A stretch of DNA of 64,000 nt from Actinomycetospora sp. TBRC 11914 (GTDB lineage: Bacteria > Actinomycetota > Actinomycetes > Mycobacteriales > Pseudonocardiaceae), in assembly GCF_012933465.1 (NCBI RefSeq), contig NZ_JABBND010000010.1, positions 153,096 through 217,095 on the forward strand. Direction: 5' to 3'. Below the pieces are notes generated by a model. The model saw only the letters and a list, made by a program, of their open reading frames with translations, ran no database searches and was not told the origin of the DNA. The position numbers and the translations under genes are program-made. Of the stretch, positions 16,761 through 24,682 are shown piece by piece (the first letter of the stretch is position 1; the number at the start of each line of letters is the position of its first letter).

Positions 16761-18047
16761 TCAGGGTCCGGCGCGGCTGGTGTAGGTGTGGCCGGTCGGG
16801 GTGGTGGTGCGCACGGTGTGGGGGTGCTCGCCGTGCCCGTCGTGGATGGTCTCGACGGTCCAGTCGGGCATCTCGCGGGTGTAGTTGCCGCGGGCGCAGA
16901 CCCCGCGGCCGTTGGCGAGGCTGGCGGGGCCGCCGGCGCGGGACTGGACGATGTGGTCGTGGTGGCGGATCGCCGCGTCGCAGAAGGGGTCCCGGCAGCG
17001 GCCGTGGTCGCGGAGGTCGATCAGCCGGGCGAGGAACCCGTCGAAGCGCCGCTTCTGGGGGTCGCCGCCGAGCAGGCCGCCGTGGGCGGGGTGGGCGAAC
17101 AGCCGCCGCCACCACCTTTTCCCGCCGGTGGAGCGCAGCAGGTCGCGCACGATCCCGGCGGGTAGCGGCCCGTGGCCGACCAGCTCGCCGGTGGTGGGGC
17201 TGTCGGGGTCGAGCAGGGCGTCGAGGGGGAGCACGATCCCGACCTCGACATCCACGTCCTGGGCGCGGCCTTGTCCGGTGACTCGCTCCACGAGGGTGTC
17301 GGCGAGGATCTGGTCGCGGCTGCGGCCGTCGGTGTCGCCGGTGGCGATCAACGAGTCGGCGTGGCGGCGTAGCGCGGCGAGGCAGGCCACGCCTTGTTCG
17401 ACGGGCAGCAGCGCCGAGAGGACGCTCATGGTGTCCGGGGCGGGGCGCACCGTGACCCGCCGGTCTTTGCGGGCGGTGCGGCCGCGGTGGGTGTAGCCGG
17501 CGGGGTCGGTCTCGTAGGCGGTCTTCTTCACCGTCGCTTCGGCCCGCCGGAACCCCAGCTCGTCGAGGCGAGCGCCTCCGAGTTGCTTGTCGACCGCGCG
17601 ACGCGCTGCCGCGTCCAGGTGGGAGGTCTGGGCGACCACGGTCTCGGCCAGCCGCTCGCTGATCCGCCCGGCCGCCAGCAGCCCACGCACGTGGGGCAGG
17701 TCGGTGGCCAGGGCGCGGGCGATCGTGAGGCGCCGCGAGCCCTGCCACGGCGACACGTGCGCGGCCAGGGCGATCTGATCGGCGATGCCGGTGCCGAGTT
17801 TGCGCGGGTCCAGCCGGCCGGCGGCGATCTCGGCCTCGTGGGCGGCGACCTGGGAACCGGCGAAGGCGACCATCTCGGTGTGCTGCGCGGCGGCCAGCGC
17901 GGCGCGGGTCTGTTCCAGCAGCGCGATCCGGTCGATCCGTACCGCGTCCGGCACCGCATCGAGGCCGACGGCGAGCTCGCCGAGGCGCGCGAGCAGCGCG
18001 GCCAGCTCCGCGCTTACCGCATCACCCACTGCCTCGTTCGAACTCAT
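16761..18047 (-). CDS. DUF222/13E12-type HNH endonuclease domain protein
   Basis: A 428-aa protein with an N-terminal helical DUF222 region (about 1-290) and a C-terminal HNH domain (about 330-400; CRDPFCDAAIRHHDHIVQ, then ANGRGVCARGNYTRE). This family is multicopy in actinobacteria, including the 13E12-repeat genes of mycobacteria. I chose the ATG at 18047, which falls in the spacer of a LexA-type box (18038-18053), rather than a start further upstream. The minus-strand sequence TACCGT lies about six bases before the ATG, consistent with a leaderless transcript. Likely DNA-damage induced; the function of the family is not settled. Confidence 0.82.
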   Translation of the reverse strand: MSSNEAVGDAVSAELAALLARLGELAVGLDAVPDAVRIDRIALLEQTRAALAAAQHTEMVAFAGSQVAAHEAEIAAGRLDPRKLGTGIADQIALAAHVSPWQGSRRLTIARALATDLPHVRGLLAAGRISERLAETVVAQTSHLDAAARRAVDKQLGGARLDELGFRRAEATVKKTAYETDPAGYTHRGRTARKDRRVTVRPAPDTMSVLSALLPVEQGVACLAALRRHADSLIATGDTDGRSRDQILADTLVERVTGQGRAQDVDVEVGIVLPLDALLDPDSPTTGELVGHGPLPAGIVRDLLRSTGGKRWWRRLFAHPAHGGLLGGDPQKRRFDGFLARLIDLRDHGRCRDPFCDAAIRHHDHIVQSRAGGPASLANGRGVCARGNYTREMPDWTVETIHDGHGEHPHTVRTTTPTGHTYTSRAGP

Positions 18048-18053
18048 GTTCGC
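18038..18053 (-). promoter_or_regulatory. LexA-type SOS box on the HNH gene start codon
   Basis: On the minus strand the sequence reads GCGAACATGAGTTCGA. It matches the actinobacterial SOS consensus TCGAAC-N4-GTTCGA except for its first base. The ATG start codon is inside the 4-bp spacer, so LexA bound here would cover the start of transcription or translation. Confidence 0.72.
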
Positions 18054-18232
18054 ACGGTAACTCAACCCCCCGACAACGACCCTCGAGCGAGCGGACCTCC
18101 GACGGCGCCGCCCGCGACCCGCCCGTGGCGATGTGACCGCGCCCACCGTGGGCCGTCGTCGCGGCCTGTGGCCCGGGCCCGTCCGCTAGCGTCGGTGATC
18201 ACACGGGACGACGCCGGAGGAGGTGGCGGGTG

Positions 18233-18307
18233 GTGAACGCAGCCGTGCTGCGCCGTCACATCGACCTCTGCCGTACCTGTTCGGCGAGCTGTCCGCCCGC
18301 GTCCTGA
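18233..18307 (+). CDS. Putative cysteine-rich leader peptide (copy 2)
   Basis: A 24-codon ORF beginning with GTG after the strong ribosome binding site GGAGGAGG (18216-18223). It contains LRRHIDLCRTCSASCPPAS: the family core plus three Cys, the richest of the set. The last Cys is TGT, the DLC Cys is TGC, and the stop is TGA. It stands 99 bp before the dodecin gene and 314 bp before the sfnG-like gene. A TAGCGT at 18187-18192 is a possible -10 box. It probably regulates the dodecin-sfnG operon in response to cysteine supply. Confidence 0.75.
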   Translation: MNAAVLRRHIDLCRTCSASCPPAS

Positions 18308-18406
18308 ACCCCGGCCGCGTCGCGCCCCTCGGCACCACGCCGCCCATGCGGTGACGGCCGCGCCACAGCACTCCCTTCCCATGAGCACGCATCCAGGAGG
18401 AGACGT

Positions 18407-18625
18407 ATGTCCGACAACGTGTACAGCAAGACCGACATCGTCGGGAGCTCGGAGATCGGCGTCGACGACGCCATCCGCGGCGCGATCAAGCGCGCCTCGG
18501 AGACCATCGACGAGATCGGCTGGTTCGAGGTCACCGAGATTCGCGGGGAGGTCCGCGACGGCGAGGTCGGGCACGTCCAGGTGACCCTCGTGGTGGGCTT
18601 CACGCTGCAGGACACGAAGCCGTGA
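18407..18625 (+). CDS. Dodecin
   Basis: A 72-aa protein of exactly dodecin size and pattern (VYSKTDIVGSSEIGVDDAI, AIKRASETIDEIGWFEVTE, GHVQVTLVVGF). Dodecins assemble into hollow dodecamers that bind flavins between stacked Trp residues; the Trp in the IGWFEV motif is present. It has a strong GGAGGAG ribosome binding site. The stop overlaps the GTG of the next gene. As the latter needs reduced FMN, this dodecin probably buffers FMN for it. Confidence 0.92.
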   Translation: MSDNVYSKTDIVGSSEIGVDDAIRGAIKRASETIDEIGWFEVTEIRGEVRDGEVGHVQVTLVVGFTLQDTKP

Positions 18626-19689
18626 CCGCGGCGGGCCCGCGGTTCGGGGTCTGGGCCAACGTCTACGGCAGCTGGGCGGCGCTGCGTCACCCCGAGGACC
18701 CGCTCGACGCGTCCTGGGAGCGCAACCAGCGCCTCGTGCTGCTCGCCGAACAGCTCGGCTTCGACTCGACGCTGGTCGCCCAGCACGAGGTGAACCCCTT
18801 CGGCGGCCACCTCGACCAGCTGGAGGCCTGGACCTCGTCCGCGGCGCTTGCGGCGCTCACCGAGCGGATCGAGATCATCACGGCGATCAAGCCGCTGCTC
18901 TACCACCCGGTCGTCCTCGCCAAGCAGGCGCTGCAGATCGAGGACATCTCGCACGGCCGATTCGCGATCAACCTGGTCAACGCCTGGTACAAGCCCGAGA
19001 TCGAGCCCGCGGGCATCGCGTTCCCGGAGCACGACGAGCGCTACGCCTACGGCGCGGAGTGGCTGACGATCGTGCGCGGGCTGCTCGCCGGCGAGGAGGT
19101 CACCTTCCACGGGCGCTACTTCGACGTCGACGGCTACTCACTGCGGCCGCGCGACCGGTTCCGCGAGCGGCCGACGATCTACGTGGGCGGCGAGTCCGAT
19201 CCGGCCAAGGACCTGGCCGCCGACCAGGCCGACGTCTGGTTCCTCAACGGCCAGCCGCCGCACGAGATCGACCGGCTGCTCGCCGAGGTCGGGTCACGGG
19301 GCCGGGACGGCGCGGTCCGCACCCCGTTGCGGATCGGCCTGGCGGCCTTCGTGATCGCCCGGGAGACCGACGAGGAGGCCGAGGAGGCGCTGGCGCAGGC
19401 CTGGCGCTACGCGGCCCAGGACGAGCCCGAGCTCACGCACCTCTACTCCAGCGCCGATCCGAAGGCGGTGATGTTCCAGACGTTCCAGAAGTACCCGGCG
19501 ATCGGCACGAACGGCGGCACCGCGGCCGGGCTCGTCGGGTCCTACGGAAGGGTGGCCGAGCGCATCCGGGCGTTCCACGCGCAGGGTGTCGAGCTGTTCA
19601 TGCTCCAGTTCCAGCCGTTCGAGGCCGAGATGGCGCGTTTCGCCGAGCACGTCATCCCGCGCGTGCGGCGTGCCGCGGTGCCGGCCTGA
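18622..19689 (+). CDS. sfnG: FMNH2-dependent dimethyl sulfone monooxygenase-like protein
   Basis: A 355-aa bacterial luciferase-like TIM-barrel protein. The N-terminus (RFGVWANVYGSWAALRHPED) and the segments TLVAQHEVNPFGG, NLVNAWYKPEIEPAGI and PTIYVGGESDPAKDLAADQADVWFLNG are typical of SfnG, which oxidises dimethyl sulfone to methanesulfinate with reduced FMN. GTG start coupled to dodecin (GTGA). No flavin reductase is encoded next to it. The upstream leader peptide suggests that it is switched on when cysteine or sulfate is scarce. Confidence 0.85.
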   Translation: MTAAGPRFGVWANVYGSWAALRHPEDPLDASWERNQRLVLLAEQLGFDSTLVAQHEVNPFGGHLDQLEAWTSSAALAALTERIEIITAIKPLLYHPVVLAKQALQIEDISHGRFAINLVNAWYKPEIEPAGIAFPEHDERYAYGAEWLTIVRGLLAGEEVTFHGRYFDVDGYSLRPRDRFRERPTIYVGGESDPAKDLAADQADVWFLNGQPPHEIDRLLAEVGSRGRDGAVRTPLRIGLAAFVIARETDEEAEEALAQAWRYAAQDEPELTHLYSSADPKAVMFQTFQKYPAIGTNGGTAAGLVGSYGRVAERIRAFHAQGVELFMLQFQPFEAEMARFAEHVIPRVRRAAVPA

Positions 19690-19723
19690 CGCGAGCGGCC
19701 GAGGGGGCCGACCGCTGTCGGAA

Positions 19724-19748
19724 CGACCGAGTCGCCGCGACTCGGTCG
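19724..19748 (+). terminator. Bidirectional hairpin between sfnG and the FAD oxidoreductase
   Basis: Perfect 10-bp stem CGACCGAGTC/GACTCGGTCG with a 5-nt loop, centred between two convergent genes. No T-tract, as usual in GC-rich actinobacteria. Confidence 0.65.
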
Positions 19749-19760
19749 CTCCGCCGCGGC

Positions 19761-21158
19761 CTACCGGCCGACCGAGGACGGCTGCGGCGACCGGTTCCGC
19801 AGCAGCACCCCGGCCAGCGCCGCCGCCTGCTCGCGGATCTCCGGCACGGCCGTCGTCTCGTAGAGGTCCCCGCGCCGCGTCGTGCCGAGGGTGAACACCC
19901 GGCGCGCGCGGCCGTCGACCGGGACCAGCGCCCCGTCGTCGTCGGTGTCGAAGCCCAGGCCCGTGGGGTGCGGCCGGGCGTCGCCGACGCGCACCAGGGC
20001 CGCCACCAGCGGGTCGTCCACGGCGGTCACGTCCTCCTGCGCCCCGATGCAGGACACCACTCGATCGGCGTGCACGGTCTCCTCGGCGTCGTCGGGACCG
20101 GCGAACGTCACCGCCAGCCCGTCGCCCGCGGCGTCGATCCGCGTCACCGACGCCGCCCGGACCTCGAGCCGGCCCGTGTCGCGCAACCGGCCCAGCTCAT
20201 CGGCCACGGACGGAGCCATCCGGTGGCGGTGCACCTCCCACGTGCGGGCGTGCTCGGCGAGGAACCGGTCGCGGTCGGCCGCCGGGAACGAGCGCCAGAT
20301 GTCCTGGACCGCGGGGCGCAGGCCGTCGACGACGTCGCGCCAGCGGTCCGGCGCGCGCGCCACCCGGTCCTGGACGGCCCGCACGACCTCGGCGAGGGAC
20401 ATGCCGGGCGAGACCGGTGGGTCGACCGGCTCGCCCCGACGCCAGGAGTGGGCGCGGGGGAGCAGACCCGAGCGGGAGACCGCCAGCAGGCGGGTCCGCG
20501 GGTCGCGTCGGCCGAGCGAGAGCGCGGCGTCGACCATCGTCAGCCCGGTCCCCACCAGCACGACCGAGTCGGCCGGGCGGTCGTCGGACTCCAGGGCGCC
20601 CGACCACGGGTCGACCACCAGCCCGGGGTGCTCGGCGCCCGCGTCTGTCAGACCCGGCAGCCGCGGCGACGGGAACGGGCCGGGCGCGAGCACGAGGTGC
20701 CCGGCGTCGACGGTGCGCCCGTCGGCGAGCTCCACCCGCACGCCGTCGGTGCCGGTGACGGCCCCGACGGCGCGGGTCGACTCCACGTCGACCGTCACCA
20801 GCGACGGGTCGGCGGCCGCCCGGACGTCGCGCAGCGTCTCGGCGAGGTAGGCACCGAACGACCAGCGCGGCGCGAACTCGGCGTCCCGGGCCGACGTGGC
20901 CTCGGCGTCGACGCCGCGCGCCTCCAGCCAGGACGGGAAGTCCTGGTGGGCGGCGTCGAGCGAGAGCGTGTCGGCGGGGACGTTCAGCCGGTGCCACGGG
21001 CGCTTCGTGGCGTACGCGACGCCGTGCGCCGTCGGGCCGTCGCCCACCCACGTGATCCGCAGCGGCGTCCCGCCCGCCGCGTCACCACGCACCAGGTCGA
21101 TGACGACGAGGGTCCCCGCGGCCCCGTTGCCGACCACGACGACGTCGGCGGCGCTCAC
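19761..21158 (-). CDS. FAD/NAD(P)-binding oxidoreductase
   Basis: A 465-aa flavoprotein with an N-terminal dinucleotide fold (VVVGNGAAGTLVVIDL) and a second nucleotide-binding segment near SVVLVGTGLTMVDAALSL. The pattern YATKRPWHRLNVPADTLSL is typical of the FAD-NAD(P)-binding family that is distantly related to lysine/ornithine N-monooxygenases. It is the last gene of the minus-strand LLM/ABC operon, with its GTG overlapping the ATPase stop. It may be an extra oxygenase or may supply reduced flavin to the LLM enzymes; the sequence does not decide. Confidence 0.72.
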   Translation of the reverse strand: MSAADVVVVGNGAAGTLVVIDLVRGDAAGGTPLRITWVGDGPTAHGVAYATKRPWHRLNVPADTLSLDAAHQDFPSWLEARGVDAEATSARDAEFAPRWSFGAYLAETLRDVRAAADPSLVTVDVESTRAVGAVTGTDGVRVELADGRTVDAGHLVLAPGPFPSPRLPGLTDAGAEHPGLVVDPWSGALESDDRPADSVVLVGTGLTMVDAALSLGRRDPRTRLLAVSRSGLLPRAHSWRRGEPVDPPVSPGMSLAEVVRAVQDRVARAPDRWRDVVDGLRPAVQDIWRSFPAADRDRFLAEHARTWEVHRHRMAPSVADELGRLRDTGRLEVRAASVTRIDAAGDGLAVTFAGPDDAEETVHADRVVSCIGAQEDVTAVDDPLVAALVRVGDARPHPTGLGFDTDDDGALVPVDGRARRVFTLGTTRRGDLYETTAVPEIREQAAALAGVLLRNRSPQPSSVGR

Positions 21159-22792
21159 CGGGCGGCCTCGTCGACCGTCCGCCGACGGCCCGCGATCGCA
21201 CCGAGCAGCGTGCGGGTGAACTCGTGCCGCGGGTCGTCGAACAGGTCGGCGGTGGGCCGCAGCTCGACGAGCCGACCGGCCTGCATCACTCCCACCCGGT
21301 GGGCTACCCGCCGCACGACGGCCAGATCGTGCGAGATGAACAGGTAGGCCAGCCCGTCGCGCTCCTGCAGCTCGCGCAGCAGCTCGAGCACCTGGGCCTG
21401 GACGGAGACGTCGAGCGCGGAGACCGGCTCGTCGCAGACGACGAGGTCGGGGGACAGGGCGAGCGCCCGGGCGATCGCCACCCGCTGGCGCTGCCCGCCG
21501 GAGAGCTCCACCGGCCGGCGCTCCAGCACCGCCCCCGGCAGCGCCACCCGGTCCACCAGCTCGGCGGCCCGCGCGGCCTGCTCGACGCCGCTGCCGACCC
21601 GGAACGCCCGCAGCGGCTCGGTGATCACGTCCCGGACGCTGAAACGGGGGTCGAGCGAGGCGTAGGGGTTCTGGTAGATCAGCTGCGCACGCCGGCGCAG
21701 CCGCCGCCACTCCTCCCCGCGCACCGCGGTGACGTCGACGCCGTCGAGGCGCACCTCGCCCGCCGTCGGCTGCTCGAGCCGCAGCAGCAGCCGGGCCGTC
21801 GTGGACTTCCCGGAGCCCGACTCGCCGACCAGCGCCAGCGTCTCGCCGCGGCCGACGGTGAAGGACACGTCGTCGACCGCCCGCAGGGTCCCGCGCCGCC
21901 AGGACCCACCGGAGCGCGGCAGCGGGAAGTCCTTCACCAGGCCCCGGACCTCGGCGACCGGCGTCGGCGAGGGGTCGGGCGCCGGTGGCGGCGCCACCGC
22001 GTCGACCGCCAGTCCCGGCGCGGCCGCGAGCAGCCGGCGGGTGTACGGCTCCTGGGGGTCGGCGAGGATCGCCGCGGTCGGCCCCTGCTCGACGATCCGG
22101 CCCTCGGACATCACGACGATCCGGTCGGCGCGGTCGGCGGCGACCGCGAGGTCGTGGGTGATGAGGAGCAGGGCGCTGCCGGTCTCGGCGCGCAGCGCGT
22201 CGAGGCGGTCGAGGATCTGTCGCGCGACGGTGGCGTCGAGGGCGCTGGTGGGCTCGTCGGCGATGAGCAGGGCCGGGTCGGCGGCGATGGCGACGGCGAT
22301 CAGCGCCCGCTGTCGCATGCCCCCGGACAGCTCGTGGGGGTACTGGCCCGCGCGCACCGCCGGATCGGGCAGCCCGGCGCGTTCCAGCAGCTCCACGGCC
22401 CTGATGCCCGCCGTGCGGCGGTCCGCGAGCTGGTGGGTCCGCAGCACCTCGGCCACCTGCGGCCCGACCTTCTGCACCGGGTTGAGCGACACCGTCGGGT
22501 CCTGGGGCACGAGGCCGATCCGCGCGCCCCGGATCCCGCGCAGGCGGCGCTCACCCAGGCCGGTGAGGTCCTCCCCGCCGAGCTCGACGCGGCCCGCGCG
22601 CACCGTCCCGTTGGCGGGCAGCAGGCCGATGACGGCCTGGGCGAGCGTGGACTTGCCGGAGCCCGACTCGCCGACGACGGCCACCACCTCACCCGCGGCG
22701 ACCTCGAGGTCGATCCCGCGCACCGCGGGGATGGTGCGTCCGCGGGCCCGGTAGTCGACCTCGAGCCCGGACACGGTCAGCAGGTCACTCAT
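21155..22792 (-). CDS. Dipeptide/nickel-type ABC transporter, fused double ATPase
   Basis: A 545-aa protein with two complete ATPase domains (each with Walker A GESGSGKST; signatures LSGGMRQR and LSGGQRQR). It corresponds to a DppD-DppF fusion: the first half ends near PYTRRLLAAAP, and the second half has SYASLDPRFSV-like QNPYASLDPRFSVRDVI. It powers the two permeases encoded just upstream in the operon (ATGA overlap). In this setting, next to LLM monooxygenases, such transporters often import an organosulfur or related small compound rather than peptides. Confidence 0.9.
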   Translation of the reverse strand: MSDLLTVSGLEVDYRARGRTIPAVRGIDLEVAAGEVVAVVGESGSGKSTLAQAVIGLLPANGTVRAGRVELGGEDLTGLGERRLRGIRGARIGLVPQDPTVSLNPVQKVGPQVAEVLRTHQLADRRTAGIRAVELLERAGLPDPAVRAGQYPHELSGGMRQRALIAVAIAADPALLIADEPTSALDATVARQILDRLDALRAETGSALLLITHDLAVAADRADRIVVMSEGRIVEQGPTAAILADPQEPYTRRLLAAAPGLAVDAVAPPPAPDPSPTPVAEVRGLVKDFPLPRSGGSWRRGTLRAVDDVSFTVGRGETLALVGESGSGKSTTARLLLRLEQPTAGEVRLDGVDVTAVRGEEWRRLRRRAQLIYQNPYASLDPRFSVRDVITEPLRAFRVGSGVEQAARAAELVDRVALPGAVLERRPVELSGGQRQRVAIARALALSPDLVVCDEPVSALDVSVQAQVLELLRELQERDGLAYLFISHDLAVVRRVAHRVGVMQAGRLVELRPTADLFDDPRHEFTRTLLGAIAGRRRTVDEAAR

Positions 22793-23706
22793 CGCGCCCG
22801 CCCCCACTCGCCGTCGAGGGCCCGGGAGATGCGGTTGACCGACAGCACCGTCGCCGCGATCGCCACGCCCGGGATGGTGCACAGCCACCAGGAGGTGGCG
22901 AGGTAGTTGCGGCCCTCGGCCACCAGCGAGCCCCACTCCGGGGCGGGCGGGGGTGTCCCGTAGCCGAGGAACGACAGCGAGGACACCGCGAGGATGGCCA
23001 GCCCGAACTCGAGCACGGCCAGCACCGTGACCGGGCCCGCCGCGTTCGGCAGCACGTGGCGGCCCAGCGACACCCACCAGCGGGTGCCCACCGACCGCGC
23101 CGCTTCGACGTAGACCGAGCTGCGCACCCGCAGCGTCTCGGCGCGCATCACCCGCGCGAAGCTCGCGACGCTGGCGATCCCGACCGCGATCGCGACCTTG
23201 AACGTCCCGAACCCGAGCGCGGTGATGAGCGCCAGCGACATCAGGATCGGCGGGATCGAGAGCATGACGTCGACGACGCGCATGAGCACCTCGTCGACCC
23301 AGCCGCCCGCGAAGCCGGCGAGCAGGCCGATCAGACCGCCGACGACGAGCGCGACGGCCACGGCGACGACGGTGGCCTCGAGCGAGAGCGAGGCGCCGTG
23401 CACCAGCCGCGTCCACTCGTCGCGCCCGAGGTAGTCGGTGCCCAGCCAGTGCCCCGGGGTGCCCGGCGGGCGGAGCTTGACCTCGGGCACCGCGAAGTCC
23501 GGGTCGCCCGGCGCCAGCAGGCCCGGCACGAACGCCGACAGCAGCACGAACACGATCACCAGGGCCGACCCGACGAGGCCGGGGCGCTGCCGCAGGAAGC
23601 GCCCGAGCCGCGCCAGCCGCTCCCGGCGGCCCTCGGTGGACGGCGCCGGCGGTGGCGGGGGTATCGGGTCGGCGCGTTCCGGCCCGCGGTCGAGCAGCTC
23701 GGTCAT
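22789..23706 (-). CDS. ABC transporter permease (DppC type)
   Basis: A 305-aa permease with a Pro-rich cytoplasmic N-terminus, then about six membrane helices. The family motif HWLGTDYLGRDEWTRLVHGA is present, as is an EAA-like loop (YVEAARSVGTRWWVSLGRHVLP). It pairs with the DppB-type permease encoded 28 bp upstream in the operon and overlaps the ATPase gene downstream. Confidence 0.9.
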   Translation of the reverse strand: MTELLDRGPERADPIPPPPPAPSTEGRRERLARLGRFLRQRPGLVGSALVIVFVLLSAFVPGLLAPGDPDFAVPEVKLRPPGTPGHWLGTDYLGRDEWTRLVHGASLSLEATVVAVAVALVVGGLIGLLAGFAGGWVDEVLMRVVDVMLSIPPILMSLALITALGFGTFKVAIAVGIASVASFARVMRAETLRVRSSVYVEAARSVGTRWWVSLGRHVLPNAAGPVTVLAVLEFGLAILAVSSLSFLGYGTPPPAPEWGSLVAEGRNYLATSWWLCTIPGVAIAATVLSVNRISRALDGEWGRAR

Positions 23707-23734
23707 CGGGTCTCCCCTCCACCCACGACGGGGC

Positions 23735-24682
23735 TCACGCCGGGACCGCCGTGGCGATCCGGGGGTCCAGCAGCGGGTAGACGAGGTCGAGGACGAGGTT
23801 CACGACGACGAACACGACCGCGGCGAACAGCACGACCCCCTGCACCACCGGGATGTCCTGCACCCCGACGGACGAGACCGTCAGCCGCCCGAGCCCGGGC
23901 CGGGTGAAGACCGTCTCGACGACGACCGAGCCGGCCAGGAGCAGGCCCGTCACGTAGCCGAGGACGGTGAGCGCCGGGATGAGGGCGTTGCCGAGCGCGT
24001 GGCGCAGGTGCACCGCGCCCGCGCCGACGCCCTTGGCCCGGGCCGTCGTCACGTAGGGCTCGTCCAGCGCCTGGCCCATGCTCTTGGCCAGCACCTGCGC
24101 GATCAGCGCCCCGGGCGGGAGCCCGAGCGTGATCGCGGGCAGCACCAGCGACTGCGGCCCCCGCGCGCCGACCGAGGGGAAGAGCCCCAACCGGAACGAG
24201 AAGAGCTGGACGAGCATCAGCCCGACCCAGAACACCGGCAGCGAGACCGCCAGCGAGGGCAGCGCCATGAGCACCTGGGAGAGCCAGCGGATCCGGGTGT
24301 AGGTCGCGACGAGCGCGACGACCGCCCCGAACACGACGGCGAACGCGAGCCCGCAGAGCGCGACCTGCAGCGTCGGGGGCAGCGCGTCCGCGATCGCGCC
24401 GCGGACGGTCTCCCCGGTGGCGAACGACGTGCCGAGGTCGCCGTGGAGCGCCGCGGCCAGCTTGTGCCCGTACTGCACGATCAACGGCTGGTCGAGCCCG
24501 TAGCGGTGCCGCAGCTCGTCGAGCTGGGCCGCGGTCACGGGCTGACCGTCCGACGACCCGGCGGCCATGGTGGCCACCGGGTCGCCGGGCAGCAGGTAGA
24601 GCACCACGAACGACACCGTGAACGCCGCCCACAGGACGAGGACGGCGAAGCCGAGCCGCCGCAGCAGGTAGGGCAGGCTCAC
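23735..24682 (-). CDS. ABC transporter permease (DppB type)
   Basis: A 315-aa permease starting at a GTG (VSLPYLLRRLG) that overlaps the stop of the binding-protein gene. The N-terminal signature (LLRRLGFAVLVLWAAFTVSF, LLPGDPVATM) and the EAA loop (YVTTARAKGVGAGAVHLRHAL) are typical. It forms the translocation channel with the DppC-type subunit. Confidence 0.9.
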   Translation of the reverse strand: MSLPYLLRRLGFAVLVLWAAFTVSFVVLYLLPGDPVATMAAGSSDGQPVTAAQLDELRHRYGLDQPLIVQYGHKLAAALHGDLGTSFATGETVRGAIADALPPTLQVALCGLAFAVVFGAVVALVATYTRIRWLSQVLMALPSLAVSLPVFWVGLMLVQLFSFRLGLFPSVGARGPQSLVLPAITLGLPPGALIAQVLAKSMGQALDEPYVTTARAKGVGAGAVHLRHALGNALIPALTVLGYVTGLLLAGSVVVETVFTRPGLGRLTVSSVGVQDIPVVQGVVLFAAVVFVVVNLVLDLVYPLLDPRIATAVPA

